Assembly: GCA_015228815.1 (NCBI GenBank)
Contig: JADGCV010000027.1
Location: forward strand, 1 to 63,836
Length of the DNA stretch: 63,836 bases
Source of the DNA: Magnetococcales bacterium
GTDB taxonomy: Bacteria > Pseudomonadota > Magnetococcia > Magnetococcales > UBA8363
Reading direction: 5' to 3'
Shown: positions 27,712 to 36,770 of the stretch, piece by piece
Numbering within the stretch: position 1 is the first letter of the stretch
How the letters are laid out: every line of letters begins with the position of its first letter
The notes under the pieces: model-generated
What the model saw: only the letters and a program-made list of their open reading frames with translations
Database searches by the model: none
What the model was told of the DNA's origin: nothing
Made by a program: the position numbers and the translations under genes

Positions 27712-28762
27712 GGGGATGTTTTCAGGTCTGGAATGGCGCGAACCCCTGGCCCTGCTGGTCATGGCGCTGGCCCCCTGGGTCTTCATGCGCTCGCGACGAC
27801 CCACGGGCACGGTCGTCACTTCACACCTTGGACTGGTGAAGGGGGCGCGGCACGGGGCCTTGGTCGGGTGGATCGGGTTTCCGGGATTGTTGTCGGCCCT
27901 GGCACTGGTCTGCCTCGCCATCGCCCTGGCGGGACCGCGCACCGGCGATGAAACCTCCCGGATCCGTCGCGAGGGAATCGCCATCATGCTGGTCATCGAC
28001 CGTTCCGGCTCCATGGACGCCCGCGATTTCGTCGCCCAGGATTACAGCGTCAGTCGCCTCGACGCCGTAAAAAAGGTCATCGCAACCTTCGTCAAGGGGG
28101 GCGAATCGGGTCCGGGACGGGGCAACGACCTGATCGGCATCGTCACCTTCGGCACCTATGCCGACAGCATTTCCCCCCTGACCCTGGACCATGACAATCT
28201 GTTGTCCATTCTCGATCAGGTCACGGTCGCCAATGAAAAATCGGAGGCGGCCACCGCCATCGGCGAAGGGGTTGGCCTGGCGGTCGAACGTCTGCGGCTT
28301 CTGGAACGCGATCCCTCCCAGGGACCGATCCGCTCCAAGGTCATCATTCTTCTCAGCGACGGGGTCAACAACGCAGGCGACCTCGATCCGCTGCACGCCG
28401 CCGACCTGGCCGCAAGCCTCGACATCCAGATTCATGCCATCGCCGCCGGGACCACCGGCAACGTCCCCATCCCCATGACCACCGCCGACGGTCAGCAACG
28501 GCTTGTCCGGCAATACATGGAAGTCGATGAAAAAACACTTGAGGCGATGGCGCAACGGACCCGGGGACGATTCTTTCACGCCGGCGACGCCCAGGAACTC
28601 GCCGAGACCTACCAGGCCATCGACCAATTGGAAAAAAGCGACATCGGCGAAATTCGTTATCTTCAGTATCGCGAACATTATCCCTACTTTGTCGCCGCCG
28701 CCATGGCGCTGATGGCGGTCGCGCTGCTGTTGAACGCCACCTTGTTGCGGAGGCTGCCATGA
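27704..28762 (+). CDS. batA: BatA-type VWA-domain membrane protein
   Basis: The 352-residue protein has two N-terminal helices and then a VWA domain with a complete MIDAS: VIDRSGSMDARDF, the threonine in GIVTFGTYAD and the aspartate in ILLSDGVNNAGD. A C-terminal helix (YPYFVAAAMALMAVALLLNA) follows. BatA acts with BatB in envelope stress or oxygen tolerance complexes. GGAGG lies seven bases before the ATG; the gene overlaps its neighbours on both sides. Confidence 0.9.
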   Translation: MFEGMFSGLEWREPLALLVMALAPWVFMRSRRPTGTVVTSHLGLVKGARHGALVGWIGFPGLLSALALVCLAIALAGPRTGDETSRIRREGIAIMLVIDRSGSMDARDFVAQDYSVSRLDAVKKVIATFVKGGESGPGRGNDLIGIVTFGTYADSISPLTLDHDNLLSILDQVTVANEKSEAATAIGEGVGLAVERLRLLERDPSQGPIRSKVIILLSDGVNNAGDLDPLHAADLAASLDIQIHAIAAGTTGNVPIPMTTADGQQRLVRQYMEVDEKTLEAMAQRTRGRFFHAGDAQELAETYQAIDQLEKSDIGEIRYLQYREHYPYFVAAAMALMAVALLLNATLLRRLP

Positions 28763-31700
28763 GCGAACCATCGTTCGCCCATCCGGAGGCGATCCATCTG
28801 CTCTGGGCCATCCTGGGGTTGATGACGGCCCTGTTCATTCTCGACCGCCGTGCCCGGCGACGGCTGTCCCTGGTGATCGCCCCGCCCCTTCAGACAGGAC
28901 TTGTCTCGGGACCGGGCAGGGTTCGCCGAGGATTGGGATTGTTTTTCACCACCCTGACCCTGGTTTTTCTGACCATCGCCCTGATGCGACCCCAATGGGG
29001 AACCCACCAGGTCATCACGCCGCGCAGCGGCGCCAACCTCATGGTCTGCCTCGATGTTTCCAAATCGATGCTCGCGGAAGATGTCGCCCCCAACCGCCTG
29101 GAACGGGCCAAGGCGGAATTGCGTGATCTTCTGTCCCACCTGCACGGCCACCAGGTGGGACTGATCCTGTTCGCGGGACGGGCGACGGTGGTCTCCCCCC
29201 TGACGCCCGATTTCGGCTTTTTCCGCCTGGCCCTCGATCAGGCCGCCCCCAACAGCGTCTCCCGTGGCGGAACCCGTCTGGAGGAGCCGATCCGCAAGGC
29301 GATCGCCGGATTGAACGCGGATGCAGGAGTCTCCCGCTCGATTCTCCTCATCACCGACGGCGAGGACCAGGATTCCTTCCCCCTGGAGGCGGCCCACGCG
29401 GCGGCGGAACGTGGCATCCGCATCCTTGCCATCGGCTTCGGTGACGAAGCGGGAAGCGCCATCCCGATCACCGATCACAAAACCCGGACAAGCTCGCTCC
29501 TGCGCGATGCCAACGGCCAGGTGGTCAAAAGCAGGCTCGATGGCGACCTGTTGCGCCAGATCGCCCGGATCACCGATGGCGCCTACATCCCCGCGGGGAC
29601 CGGCGTCCTCGATCTCAAGGCCATCCATGACCGGCACATCGCTCCCCTGACCCGGGGCGCGATCGATGGCACCCGGCGCACCGTCGGCAACGAGGTCTAC
29701 CCGTGGGCCGTCCTGTCGGCCCTGGTTTCATTATTGGCCGCGGTGGCCACGACCTCGGGCCGGGGCGGACCCGATTCTCCGCCATGGATGAAACCGGCCC
29801 GAAACATCGGTCTTCTCCTCCTGGGCGTGTTTCTTTCCCTGCCGTCTGCGAACGCCGCCCCGGCAACGAAGTCCCAGGAAGGAAAAAACGCTCGGGAACA
29901 ACAGACGACGGCGACCGGGAGCAACATCACACCCCAGGCCGCCAACGAAACAAAACGGACGGCACGGGAAGAGTACAATCTGGGATTGGTCCTCCTCGGG
30001 CAGAAGAATTACGACAGCGCCATGGAACACTTGACGAAGGGACGGGATCAGGCGGAAACCGATGGTACACTGCGACTCCGGGCAACCCATGCCCTGGGAT
30101 GGGCCGAGGCGGAACGGGCAGCGACACAGGTCGCGGCGTCCCCCGAGGAGGCGTTGCGGGGAATTCATCGCGCCGCATCCTGGTTTCGCGAAGCCCTGGA
30201 ACTCGATCCAACCCATGAGGAGAGCCGTTACAATCTGGAGATCGTGTCGCGGCGGGCACTGGCGTTGGCCGACGCGATGGCGACGACGGGCAAGAACGAC
30301 ATCGCGGCCCGTCTGGAGGCCCTGATCGTGGGCCAAAGGGCGCTTCTCGACCAGATGACACCGTTGATCGGCGAAGGTTCGCAAGAGGAAGAAACCTCCC
30401 CCGCCATGACCAGGGACCCGAAACTGAAACAATCCTTGCGCGACCTGGCGGCGGGCCAGCTTGAACTTCTGTCCCAGGGGGAAGATCTGGGATCGATGGC
30501 CACCCTGGAACAGGAAAACCTGAGCCGCAAGGGGGAAGGCACCCCCGATGACCGCCTGCGCCGACTGCGTCTGGAACGGATGTTGGCCGATCTGCACGAG
30601 GCCCGGGAACGAATGACACAGGGACGCGGCGCCCTGCGCCGCGGCGAGGGGATCCGCGCCTTTCGCAGGGCAACGGTGGCCCTTGCGCGGTTGAAGCAGG
30701 CCCGGGAGCGGTTGGCGGAATTGCCGTCCCGATTGGCCACCCTGTCCATGGACGCGGCGGAACTGGCGGGGCATACCCGGAGCGTTGCCCATCCCGAAGG
30801 GGAAAAGGATTCCCGCCCCCCCGGGTACACCACAACCTGGTTGCGGGAGGTCCAGGAAGTCCTGTCCGATCGGACCCGGGCGTTGCGGGAAGAGATCGCG
30901 ACAGGATTGAATCGGGAGGAAACCGCATCGACGCCGACCCCACCCGTGACCAGGGAACCATCCTCCGCCAAAGCCGATGAGACATCGCATCATGATCAGA
31001 CACACCTTCTCGAAAAGGCCCTCCCCCTGATCGACGGGGTGGCACGACATTTTGCCTCGGCCCAGGCCGCCCTGGGGACGGGAGAGACACGTCAGGCCCT
31101 GGAGCATCAGGAAATGGCCCTCCAGGGACTCGAAACGGCGCGGGCACTGTTTTTTTCCCTGGAGGATCTGATCGAGCGTTCCTGGCTGGAAGAGGAACGG
31201 ATACGCCAACACCTTCGGGAAGATCCCTCCCTGGACAAAAACGCGCTCCCGTCCGCCATGACGTTGCAGGAGGCGAACATTGAACGGATGCGCCGGATCG
31301 GGGCCAGGATCGACGAAAGGCTGCGTCAGGCCCGGGCATCGGGCCCCCCCGGAACGGTCGGCACGGAACAACCCGCCGCGGACACCACGACGGCGAATGG
31401 CGTTCGGAACGAGGAGGTTCAACGGTTGGAACGGGCGAAAGAACTCGCGGCGCTCGCGAGCGAAAGGATGGATCAGGCGCGGCAGGATCTTCGCCTCATC
31501 CAGGATCGATCCGTCACCGCTCCTCTTGCCCCCATGGATCCGGGACCGGCACGGGTGCGGGTCGATGTGGCGGTGGCGATCCTGGACGAACTCAGGCAAT
31601 TGTTTTTTTCGATCGTCCAACATTTGCAACGGACCGCGCAACGCCAGCAGGATCTGGCGGATGAAACCCGGGGGCTTGAACCGTTGACGGCGGAACCGGA

Positions 31701-32394
31701 AGAAAAACCCTTGAAAGAGCGCGCCGGACCGCTCGGAGAACGGCAACGGGGCCTGGCCCGGACCACGCACGCGATCCGGGAGTCCCTGGAAAAACAGCGT
31801 GATGCGATGTCATCCCCGCCCCAGCCATCCGCCCCGGCGATCCAGGGCGATCCCGGAAGCCCCGCGGAGAATCACCAGACATCTCCTCAAGCGGCACCCG
31901 CAAAAGCCGGTGGACCCCCCCCCACCTCCGCCCAGACCCCCGAGACGACCCGGACCGGAGACATTGAAAAACTGGGGAAGGCCATCGTCCAGGTGGACAC
32001 GGCGGAAAAGGAGATGGAAAAAGCGGCCCTGTCCCTGGACAATCCGCGAAAACAACTGGAATCGGCCAGAGGTTCACAAGAGGCGGCGCTCGTGGCGCTG
32101 GCCGAGGCCCTTGCCTTGTTGTCCCCCCCGGACCAAAATGACCCGTCGAAAAACAAGGAAGGGATGGAAAAAGCGGGAGGGACAGCGACACATTCGGAAA
32201 ACGGCGCGAAAGAGGCGGGTGACAAGGAGAAAAAGGGGGAAGAGGCCTCGGGACAGGAGCCTCGGCGACCGTCCCCCACCATGGAGGGAGAATCACCGCT
32301 ATTGCAGGGGATCCGGGATCGGGAAGCGCTGCGACAACGGCAGAGGGGCGCTCGTGGAACCATGAAGTATGAACCGGTGGAGAAGGATTGGTGA
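28759..32394 (+). CDS. Giant BatB-like VWA protein fused to TPR and long coiled-coil region
   Basis: The 1211-residue protein begins as BatB: two helices and a VWA domain with MIDAS residues in MVCLDVSKSMLAEDVAPNRL and ILLITDGEDQDS. It has helices after about residue 310 (YPWAVLSALVSLLAAVA) and 350 (IGLLLLGVFLSLPSANA). A TPR-like segment follows (EEYNLGLVLLGQKNYDSAME), corresponding to BatC. The remaining ~750 residues are charged, strongly alpha-helical coiled coil, rich in glutamate, arginine, alanine and leucine. BatB is normally about 330 residues, so this is a BatB-BatC fusion with a large extension. Its reading frame runs uninterrupted and ends with TGATG overlap to batD. Confidence 0.85.
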   Translation: MSEPSFAHPEAIHLLWAILGLMTALFILDRRARRRLSLVIAPPLQTGLVSGPGRVRRGLGLFFTTLTLVFLTIALMRPQWGTHQVITPRSGANLMVCLDVSKSMLAEDVAPNRLERAKAELRDLLSHLHGHQVGLILFAGRATVVSPLTPDFGFFRLALDQAAPNSVSRGGTRLEEPIRKAIAGLNADAGVSRSILLITDGEDQDSFPLEAAHAAAERGIRILAIGFGDEAGSAIPITDHKTRTSSLLRDANGQVVKSRLDGDLLRQIARITDGAYIPAGTGVLDLKAIHDRHIAPLTRGAIDGTRRTVGNEVYPWAVLSALVSLLAAVATTSGRGGPDSPPWMKPARNIGLLLLGVFLSLPSANAAPATKSQEGKNAREQQTTATGSNITPQAANETKRTAREEYNLGLVLLGQKNYDSAMEHLTKGRDQAETDGTLRLRATHALGWAEAERAATQVAASPEEALRGIHRAASWFREALELDPTHEESRYNLEIVSRRALALADAMATTGKNDIAARLEALIVGQRALLDQMTPLIGEGSQEEETSPAMTRDPKLKQSLRDLAAGQLELLSQGEDLGSMATLEQENLSRKGEGTPDDRLRRLRLERMLADLHEARERMTQGRGALRRGEGIRAFRRATVALARLKQARERLAELPSRLATLSMDAAELAGHTRSVAHPEGEKDSRPPGYTTTWLREVQEVLSDRTRALREEIATGLNREETASTPTPPVTREPSSAKADETSHHDQTHLLEKALPLIDGVARHFASAQAALGTGETRQALEHQEMALQGLETARALFFSLEDLIERSWLEEERIRQHLREDPSLDKNALPSAMTLQEANIERMRRIGARIDERLRQARASGPPGTVGTEQPAADTTTANGVRNEEVQRLERAKELAALASERMDQARQDLRLIQDRSVTAPLAPMDPGPARVRVDVAVAILDELRQLFFSIVQHLQRTAQRQQDLADETRGLEPLTAEPEEKPLKERAGPLGERQRGLARTTHAIRESLEKQRDAMSSPPQPSAPAIQGDPGSPAENHQTSPQAAPAKAGGPPPTSAQTPETTRTGDIEKLGKAIVQVDTAEKEMEKAALSLDNPRKQLESARGSQEAALVALAEALALLSPPDQNDPSKNKEGMEKAGGTATHSENGAKEAGDKEKKGEEASGQEPRRPSPTMEGESPLLQGIRDREALRQRQRGARGTMKYEPVEKDW

Positions 32395-34295
32395 TGGTGA
32401 TCCGGCGATGGCTGGTGGTGATGGGTTTTATCTGGCTGACCCTGGCCGCCCCAGCCCTGGGCCAGGAGGCGCAAATACGGTTGGAGGAAGGTCCCCATCA
32501 GACGGAAGTCCCGATTCGTATCGAAATCGTGGCCACCGGTTTCGCGGAGACGCCGGAACCCGAGGTCCGGGTTGCGGCCCCCCCCTGGGGACAGCTTGAA
32601 CTGGTGGGGATCAGTCCCGAGGTCCGTTCGCAGGTCCAGATCGTCAATGGCCAGATGAGCCAGTGGAAAAGCGTCCGCTTTATTTTCCACTACCGCTTCA
32701 TCGGCGACCGGACCGGAACGGTGACCCTGGGTCCCTTTCAGGTGGTGCAGGGGACGCATGAAGCCTTCACCACCCCCGTGACCCTGGAACTGGGGGAAAT
32801 CCCGGTCGCGGGAAAGGATCAACGGATTGTATTGAGCCTGCCGGAAGAGGGCATTTATGTCGGACAAAGGGTTCCGGTCCGCCTGCAATGGTGGATCGAG
32901 GAATCGCTGGCGGAACGGCTGGTTGGACATGAAGCGCGGGTTCCCCTGTTCGAGATGACCGATCGATTGGCCTTCGAGGAGGTCAGGGAGGACAATCAAA
33001 CCAACGCCCTGGTGATACACTCCCCTTCCGGCGCGAAAAAGTTTGCCGCCGATACCTCGCGGGGGACCTGGGAGGGGCGTTCATGGCTGGTGCTGACGGT
33101 CGATCGGATCATGATCGCGCTCAAGGAGGGGGATCTTGACATTCCGGGAACGAGTGTCATCCTGGAGGAGGGAATCCGCTGGCAGCGCACCTTTTTCGGT
33201 GAAAAAACCGCCACCCAGGTACGGCGGTTGCGGGTTGCCGACAGCCCAAGGACGCTTCACGTCAAACCGCTCCCCGAAGAGGGACGGCCTCGGGGATTTT
33301 CCGGGGCCATCGGCCAGGATTTTTCCCTGGAGGTGACGGCCCAACGTTCGGTGGTTCAGGCGGGAGATCCGATTCATCTGACCCTGACCCTCAAAGGAGA
33401 AGGGACGCTGACGATGGCGGGGCTGCCACCGCTCGACCGGGCGGATGGGGGCCTGCCGGTCGGGGATTTTCGCGTTCCGGAGGGCCATGTGGCGGGAATT
33501 GTCACCGACGGAGTCAAGAAATTCGAGATGACGGTCCGGGTGCTGCATGAAGGGGTCCGGGAAATTCCACCGCTTGCCTTTTCCTGGTTCGACCCGAAAA
33601 GCGGACGCTACGAAACCACCCACTCCCGTCCCATCGCCCTGTCGGTCAGCCCGGCGCGGCGGGTATCGGCGGCGGATGTGGAGCGTGGAGGAAGAACGGA
33701 GGGAGAACACCCCGACCGCTTGCCCGAGTCGGCCACCGATGCCGTGCCCGCGACCGTTCCGGAACAGCGGCATGAAACACCGACCGTCACACCCGAAACG
33801 CCCCCCGGTTCAACCTCCGTGAAGGAAGACGCCACCGCCGCCAACGGAAAGGGCCTGAACACGGAGACCTCCCCCTGGACCGGGGCCGATTTTGCCATCG
33901 AGCGACGGGTGGCGGTCCTCCAGGGAAAGACACCCACCGACCGGATCCTCCAGGGGGTGTGGATCGGAGGATACGGCGGTGGGGTGGTCTGTCTTGGATA
34001 CGCCTTGTGGCGCTGGCGGCGCAATCGGGAAGATCCGATCAAGGCGCGGCGCCGGGCCATGCTCCGTCCCCTGGCCCTGGAGGTCACGCACGGCAAAACG
34101 CCCAAGGCCCTGGCCGACGCCTTGCGCCGCATGGCCATGGTCGCGACCGATTTTTCGCGCCCTGAACTGGATTCACTGCTCGAAGCATTGGACAACCTGG
34201 CCTATGCCCCGGGAACGGGAGAAAAAGACATTCCATCGGCACTGAAATCCCGGGCCGTGGCGTTTGCCAAACGGCTCATGGATGCGGCATCATGA
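32394..34295 (+). CDS. batD: BatD-type periplasmic/membrane protein
   Basis: The 633-residue protein has a signal peptide ending in ALGQE, several immunoglobulin-like beta domains typical of BatD, and LNVKP-like strands such as LHVKPLPEEGRPRGFSGAIG. A proline/threonine-rich segment leads to one transmembrane helix (WIGGYGGGVVCLGYALWRWR) and a cytoplasmic tail. The ATG at 32394 overlaps the previous stop. BatD works in the periplasm with BatA and BatB. Confidence 0.88.
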   Translation: MVIRRWLVVMGFIWLTLAAPALGQEAQIRLEEGPHQTEVPIRIEIVATGFAETPEPEVRVAAPPWGQLELVGISPEVRSQVQIVNGQMSQWKSVRFIFHYRFIGDRTGTVTLGPFQVVQGTHEAFTTPVTLELGEIPVAGKDQRIVLSLPEEGIYVGQRVPVRLQWWIEESLAERLVGHEARVPLFEMTDRLAFEEVREDNQTNALVIHSPSGAKKFAADTSRGTWEGRSWLVLTVDRIMIALKEGDLDIPGTSVILEEGIRWQRTFFGEKTATQVRRLRVADSPRTLHVKPLPEEGRPRGFSGAIGQDFSLEVTAQRSVVQAGDPIHLTLTLKGEGTLTMAGLPPLDRADGGLPVGDFRVPEGHVAGIVTDGVKKFEMTVRVLHEGVREIPPLAFSWFDPKSGRYETTHSRPIALSVSPARRVSAADVERGGRTEGEHPDRLPESATDAVPATVPEQRHETPTVTPETPPGSTSVKEDATAANGKGLNTETSPWTGADFAIERRVAVLQGKTPTDRILQGVWIGGYGGGVVCLGYALWRWRRNREDPIKARRRAMLRPLALEVTHGKTPKALADALRRMAMVATDFSRPELDSLLEALDNLAYAPGTGEKDIPSALKSRAVAFAKRLMDAAS

Positions 34296-35200
34296 ACATT
34301 TTCAATCGGCGTGCGGATATGGCGGTCAAAAAGATACCGACATCAAAGTCAAAAACAAAATCCTGGGGCAATCCCCGTCATTCCCTGCCACGGTGGGCCC
34401 CCCTTTTTTCTTTCAATGGTTGGTTATTGTTGTTTCTTGTCGTCGTCCCCGCATGGGCGGGAACGGAGTCACGGTTGGATGAGGCCATCGGTCTGTATCT
34501 CAAGGCCCAGGAAGAACGGGATCCGTCCGCCCGTCGCGATGGTTTTCGTCAATCGGCCCGATTGTTCCGGGAACTGGCCGATGGGATGACCCCTCATGCC
34601 GCGCTGCACACCAATCTGGGGAATGCCGCCCTCCAGGGGGGCGATCTGGGTCAGGCGATTCTCGCCTTTCGCCGCGCCCTGGTATTGGATCCGGGACACG
34701 AACAGGCGCGAAACAATCTTCACCATGCCCGCGACACCCTCCCCCCGACGATCCCCCGTCCGGCGACGGATGACCTGGACCTCCTCCCGATACCGGGCAT
34801 GAACATGCGCTCGACCACCGGACGGGCCGCGCTCGAAGGGATTCTTTTTTTCCTTGGCGCGGCCCTCGTCGCCATTGCGGTCCAGCGCAAAAGCGTTCGC
34901 ACCCGTATCATCGCCCTGATCCCCTTTCTGCTCTGGATGACCCTGCTCCTCCACGAGACCATCCGCACCGCCCGGGAAAAAGACCACGCCGTCATCGTCC
35001 AGGAAGAAACCATCGGCCATGCCGCCGACTCGATCAATTCCCCGCCCGCCTTTCCCCAACCCCTGCCCGCCGGTACCGAGGTACGCATCCTCGAACGACG
35101 CCGCGACTGGATCCGCATCACCCTGGCCAACGGCGGCAGCGCCTGGATCCGCTCCTCCGACACAGCCCTCATCGACCACCATCGACCCGACCCCGAATGA
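34292..35200 (+). CDS. batE: BatE-like TPR and SH3-like membrane protein with repeat-derived N-terminus
   Basis: The 302-residue protein has TPR repeats (HAALHTNLGNAALQGGDLGQ, then ILAFRRALVLDPGHEQARNN), two transmembrane helices (about 185-230) and a C-terminal SH3-like segment (LPAGTEVRILERRRDWIRIT). The signal-peptide-like stretch is at residues 43-58. Residues 18-42 are encoded by a copy of hairpin repeat family 1, so the first 40 residues are probably a recent addition. ATGA overlap couples the start to batD. It is the last gene of the operon. Confidence 0.82.
   Translation: MNIFNRRADMAVKKIPTSKSKTKSWGNPRHSLPRWAPLFSFNGWLLLFLVVVPAWAGTESRLDEAIGLYLKAQEERDPSARRDGFRQSARLFRELADGMTPHAALHTNLGNAALQGGDLGQAILAFRRALVLDPGHEQARNNLHHARDTLPPTIPRPATDDLDLLPIPGMNMRSTTGRAALEGILFFLGAALVAIAVQRKSVRTRIIALIPFLLWMTLLLHETIRTAREKDHAVIVQEETIGHAADSINSPPAFPQPLPAGTEVRILERRRDWIRITLANGGSAWIRSSDTALIDHHRPDPE
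34344..34417 (+). repeat. Copy of repeat family 1 inside the batE coding region
   Basis: CAAAGTCAAAAACAAAATC, CTGGGGCAATCCCC and CCCCCTTTTTTCTTTCAAT occur here in the same order as in the intergenic repeats at 101-250. A short unrelated segment lies between the hairpin and the T tract. It is in frame, encoding the KSKTKSWGN stretch of BatE. Confidence 0.8.
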
Positions 35201-35331
35201 AGCCAGAAAACATGTCCCCCCCGGCATCACATTCACCAGGAGCCCAGCGGAGGTCACCGTGGATTCACACCCGTCAATGATCCGGAAAATCGTTTTTTTT
35301 GCGATTTCGCTTTTTTTTTGCACAAATTTGT

Positions 35332-35359
35332 TTGCTTCCGGGCTGCAACATGCTATAAA
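35332..35359 (+). promoter_or_regulatory. Sigma-70-type promoter of the cold-shock gene
   Basis: A -35-like TTGCTT and a -10 TATAAA are separated by 16 bases, with TGC just before the -10. It is 40 bases upstream of the cold-shock start, with AGGAG at 35385. The stretch before it is T-rich (runs at 35293 and 35311). Confidence 0.55.
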
Positions 35360-35398
35360 CGCCCTGTACATTGATCAAACCAACAGGAGTTTTGCATA

Positions 35399-35608
35399 AT
35401 GGCTGACAGGGAAACAGGAACCGTCAAATGGTTCAACGACAGCAAAGGCTTTGGATTCATTGCCCGCGAACATGGTGAAGATGTCTTCGTCCACTTTTCC
35501 TCCATCAAGAGCGACGGCTTTCGTTCGCTGAAGGAAGGTCAAAAGGTCGAATTCACCGTTGTTCAAGGCCAAAAAGGTCTCCAGGCCAACGACGTGGAGG
35601 TGGTCTAG
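35399..35608 (+). CDS. Cold-shock domain protein (CspA family)
   Basis: The 69-residue OB-fold protein binds single-stranded RNA and DNA. RNP1 is KGFGFIA and RNP2 is [18 protein letters not shown] opens the domain. Length is typical. AGGAG is nine bases before the ATG. Single-gene transcript that probably runs on to the terminator at 35838. Confidence 0.95.
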   Translation: MADRETGTVKWFNDSKGFGFIAREHGEDVFVHFSSIKSDGFRSLKEGQKVEFTVVQGQKGLQANDVEVV

Positions 35609-35936
35609 ACATTTTTCCTTACCCCTCCGGGGATCAGAACAACTCGATCCACCCGATCAGTGGCAGGTTTTGGTTGCGAACAGCAGCAATTCGCAAGTCA
35701 AACCATCAAGTCCAACGGAACGGATGTCGTGCTGAGAGGATGATTCCCCAGTTCGTCGAGAGAACGAAGGGCGACCTGCTTCAAGGTCCTCCACTCTGGG
35801 TGGGACTGGTGGTGTGGATGGAACGTCTGTAAAAAAGAGACCTGCCGGTGATTCGGACCGGGCTGAAGGAGTAGCCCTGTTTTTCATCGGCGGTCTTTTT
35901 TTTTGCCCGTTGGCAATCATTCGGGCATTCATTGGT
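35609..35936. other. 328-bp intergenic region without a recognised gene
   Basis: No frame here looks coding. The main structure is the bidirectional terminator at 35838-35904. The 230 bases between the cold-shock stop and that terminator could be a long 3' untranslated region or hold a small RNA; I see no clear evidence for either. Confidence 0.5.
35838..35904. terminator. Bidirectional Rho-independent terminator with branched stem
   Basis: An outer stem (AGACCTGCCGGTGA with TCATCGGCGGTCT, one bulge) encloses an inner hairpin (GGGCT and AGCCC around eight bases). Nine T follow on the plus strand, and six T follow on the minus strand shortly after the stem. It ends the defence operon 33 bases after its last stop (35937), and would also stop the cold-shock transcript. 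Confidence 0.75.
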
Positions 35937-36770
35937 TCATGGTTCATCCTTGATCCACTGACGGAGTTGCCACCACTCAGGCAACCAAGACGCGATGTCT
36001 TTATCGGTACCACTAATGCCTCTCAACACCTTTTCTCGAAATGCCCACGCTCCACCCAACTGATTTTTCTTGAGCCAGCAATCCATGGCCCAAAGGAGGT
36101 CCTTGCCCGCGAACGCATAAAGAAAATGTCGCCATCTGCTTCCTTGGGGACGACATTCATCAAGGTACCTTTTGAAGGATTCCACCACTTCGTTCTCACA
36201 GACCAATTGACCCTGCCGGTGGTCGCCGACCGTCTTTCTGATGCCATCAAGGCAATGCCGTTCATCCAGTTCATTAGGAAAAAGGTGCCGTTCCTTTCCC
36301 CGTTCATCACCGAAACTGGAAGCAAGATCATGGAAACGCTTCCGATTGGCACTCAACGCCGTTCGTGCCGCCTGATAATCAGCAATCCGGTCCCTGGCCG
36401 CTTCAAGGGCCAGACGATACGGACCCAGATCAACCTCGTTTTTCATGGATTTGCCGACGATGTCCGGGTCGATCAGGTAGTTTTCAATCTCTTTGCGCTC
36501 CCAACGCCAACCAAAGTTGATCGTCTCATCCCCTGATTTCCAGACACGAGGTTTTCCAATCGGTCGCTCCCATGTCGAAAGGAAATCGCCGTCCAGGATC
36601 CCCACCACGGCCTTATTGCCAAGTACCTCCCGTTTGGCAATAATCTTGTTGCCCATTCCATACTTCCCCCCTTCAGACGAGACCATGCAAATCCCTGCAA
36701 GGAGTTTTCCAAGGACCCTGACATCCGGACTGCCCTTTTTCCCTTCGCACAGGAGCTGATTCACAGGCAT
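35937..36770 (-). CDS. TOPRIM/DUF4435-like nuclease partner of an AAA ATPase
   Basis: The 277-residue protein begins NQLLCEGKKGSPDVRVL, which fits the TOPRIM glutamate strand. VVGILDGDF follows (aspartates 60 and 62), and then WERKEIENYLIDPD, a motif typical of DUF4435/OLD-type TOPRIM proteins. The gene overlaps the end of the upstream ATPase gene by ten bases and has GAGGA before its ATG. An AAA ATPase followed by a DUF4435 TOPRIM protein is the layout of the anti-phage system PARIS (AriA-AriB), so an abortive-infection effector is likely. Family assignment is by motif only. Confidence 0.72.
   Translation of the reverse strand: MPVNQLLCEGKKGSPDVRVLGKLLAGICMVSSEGGKYGMGNKIIAKREVLGNKAVVGILDGDFLSTWERPIGKPRVWKSGDETINFGWRWERKEIENYLIDPDIVGKSMKNEVDLGPYRLALEAARDRIADYQAARTALSANRKRFHDLASSFGDERGKERHLFPNELDERHCLDGIRKTVGDHRQGQLVCENEVVESFKRYLDECRPQGSRWRHFLYAFAGKDLLWAMDCWLKKNQLGGAWAFREKVLRGISGTDKDIASWLPEWWQLRQWIKDEP

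Noticed and set aside
29731-31770. 679-codon minus-strand frame
   Set aside because: Antisense to the BatB-like gene; a product of high GC at third positions.
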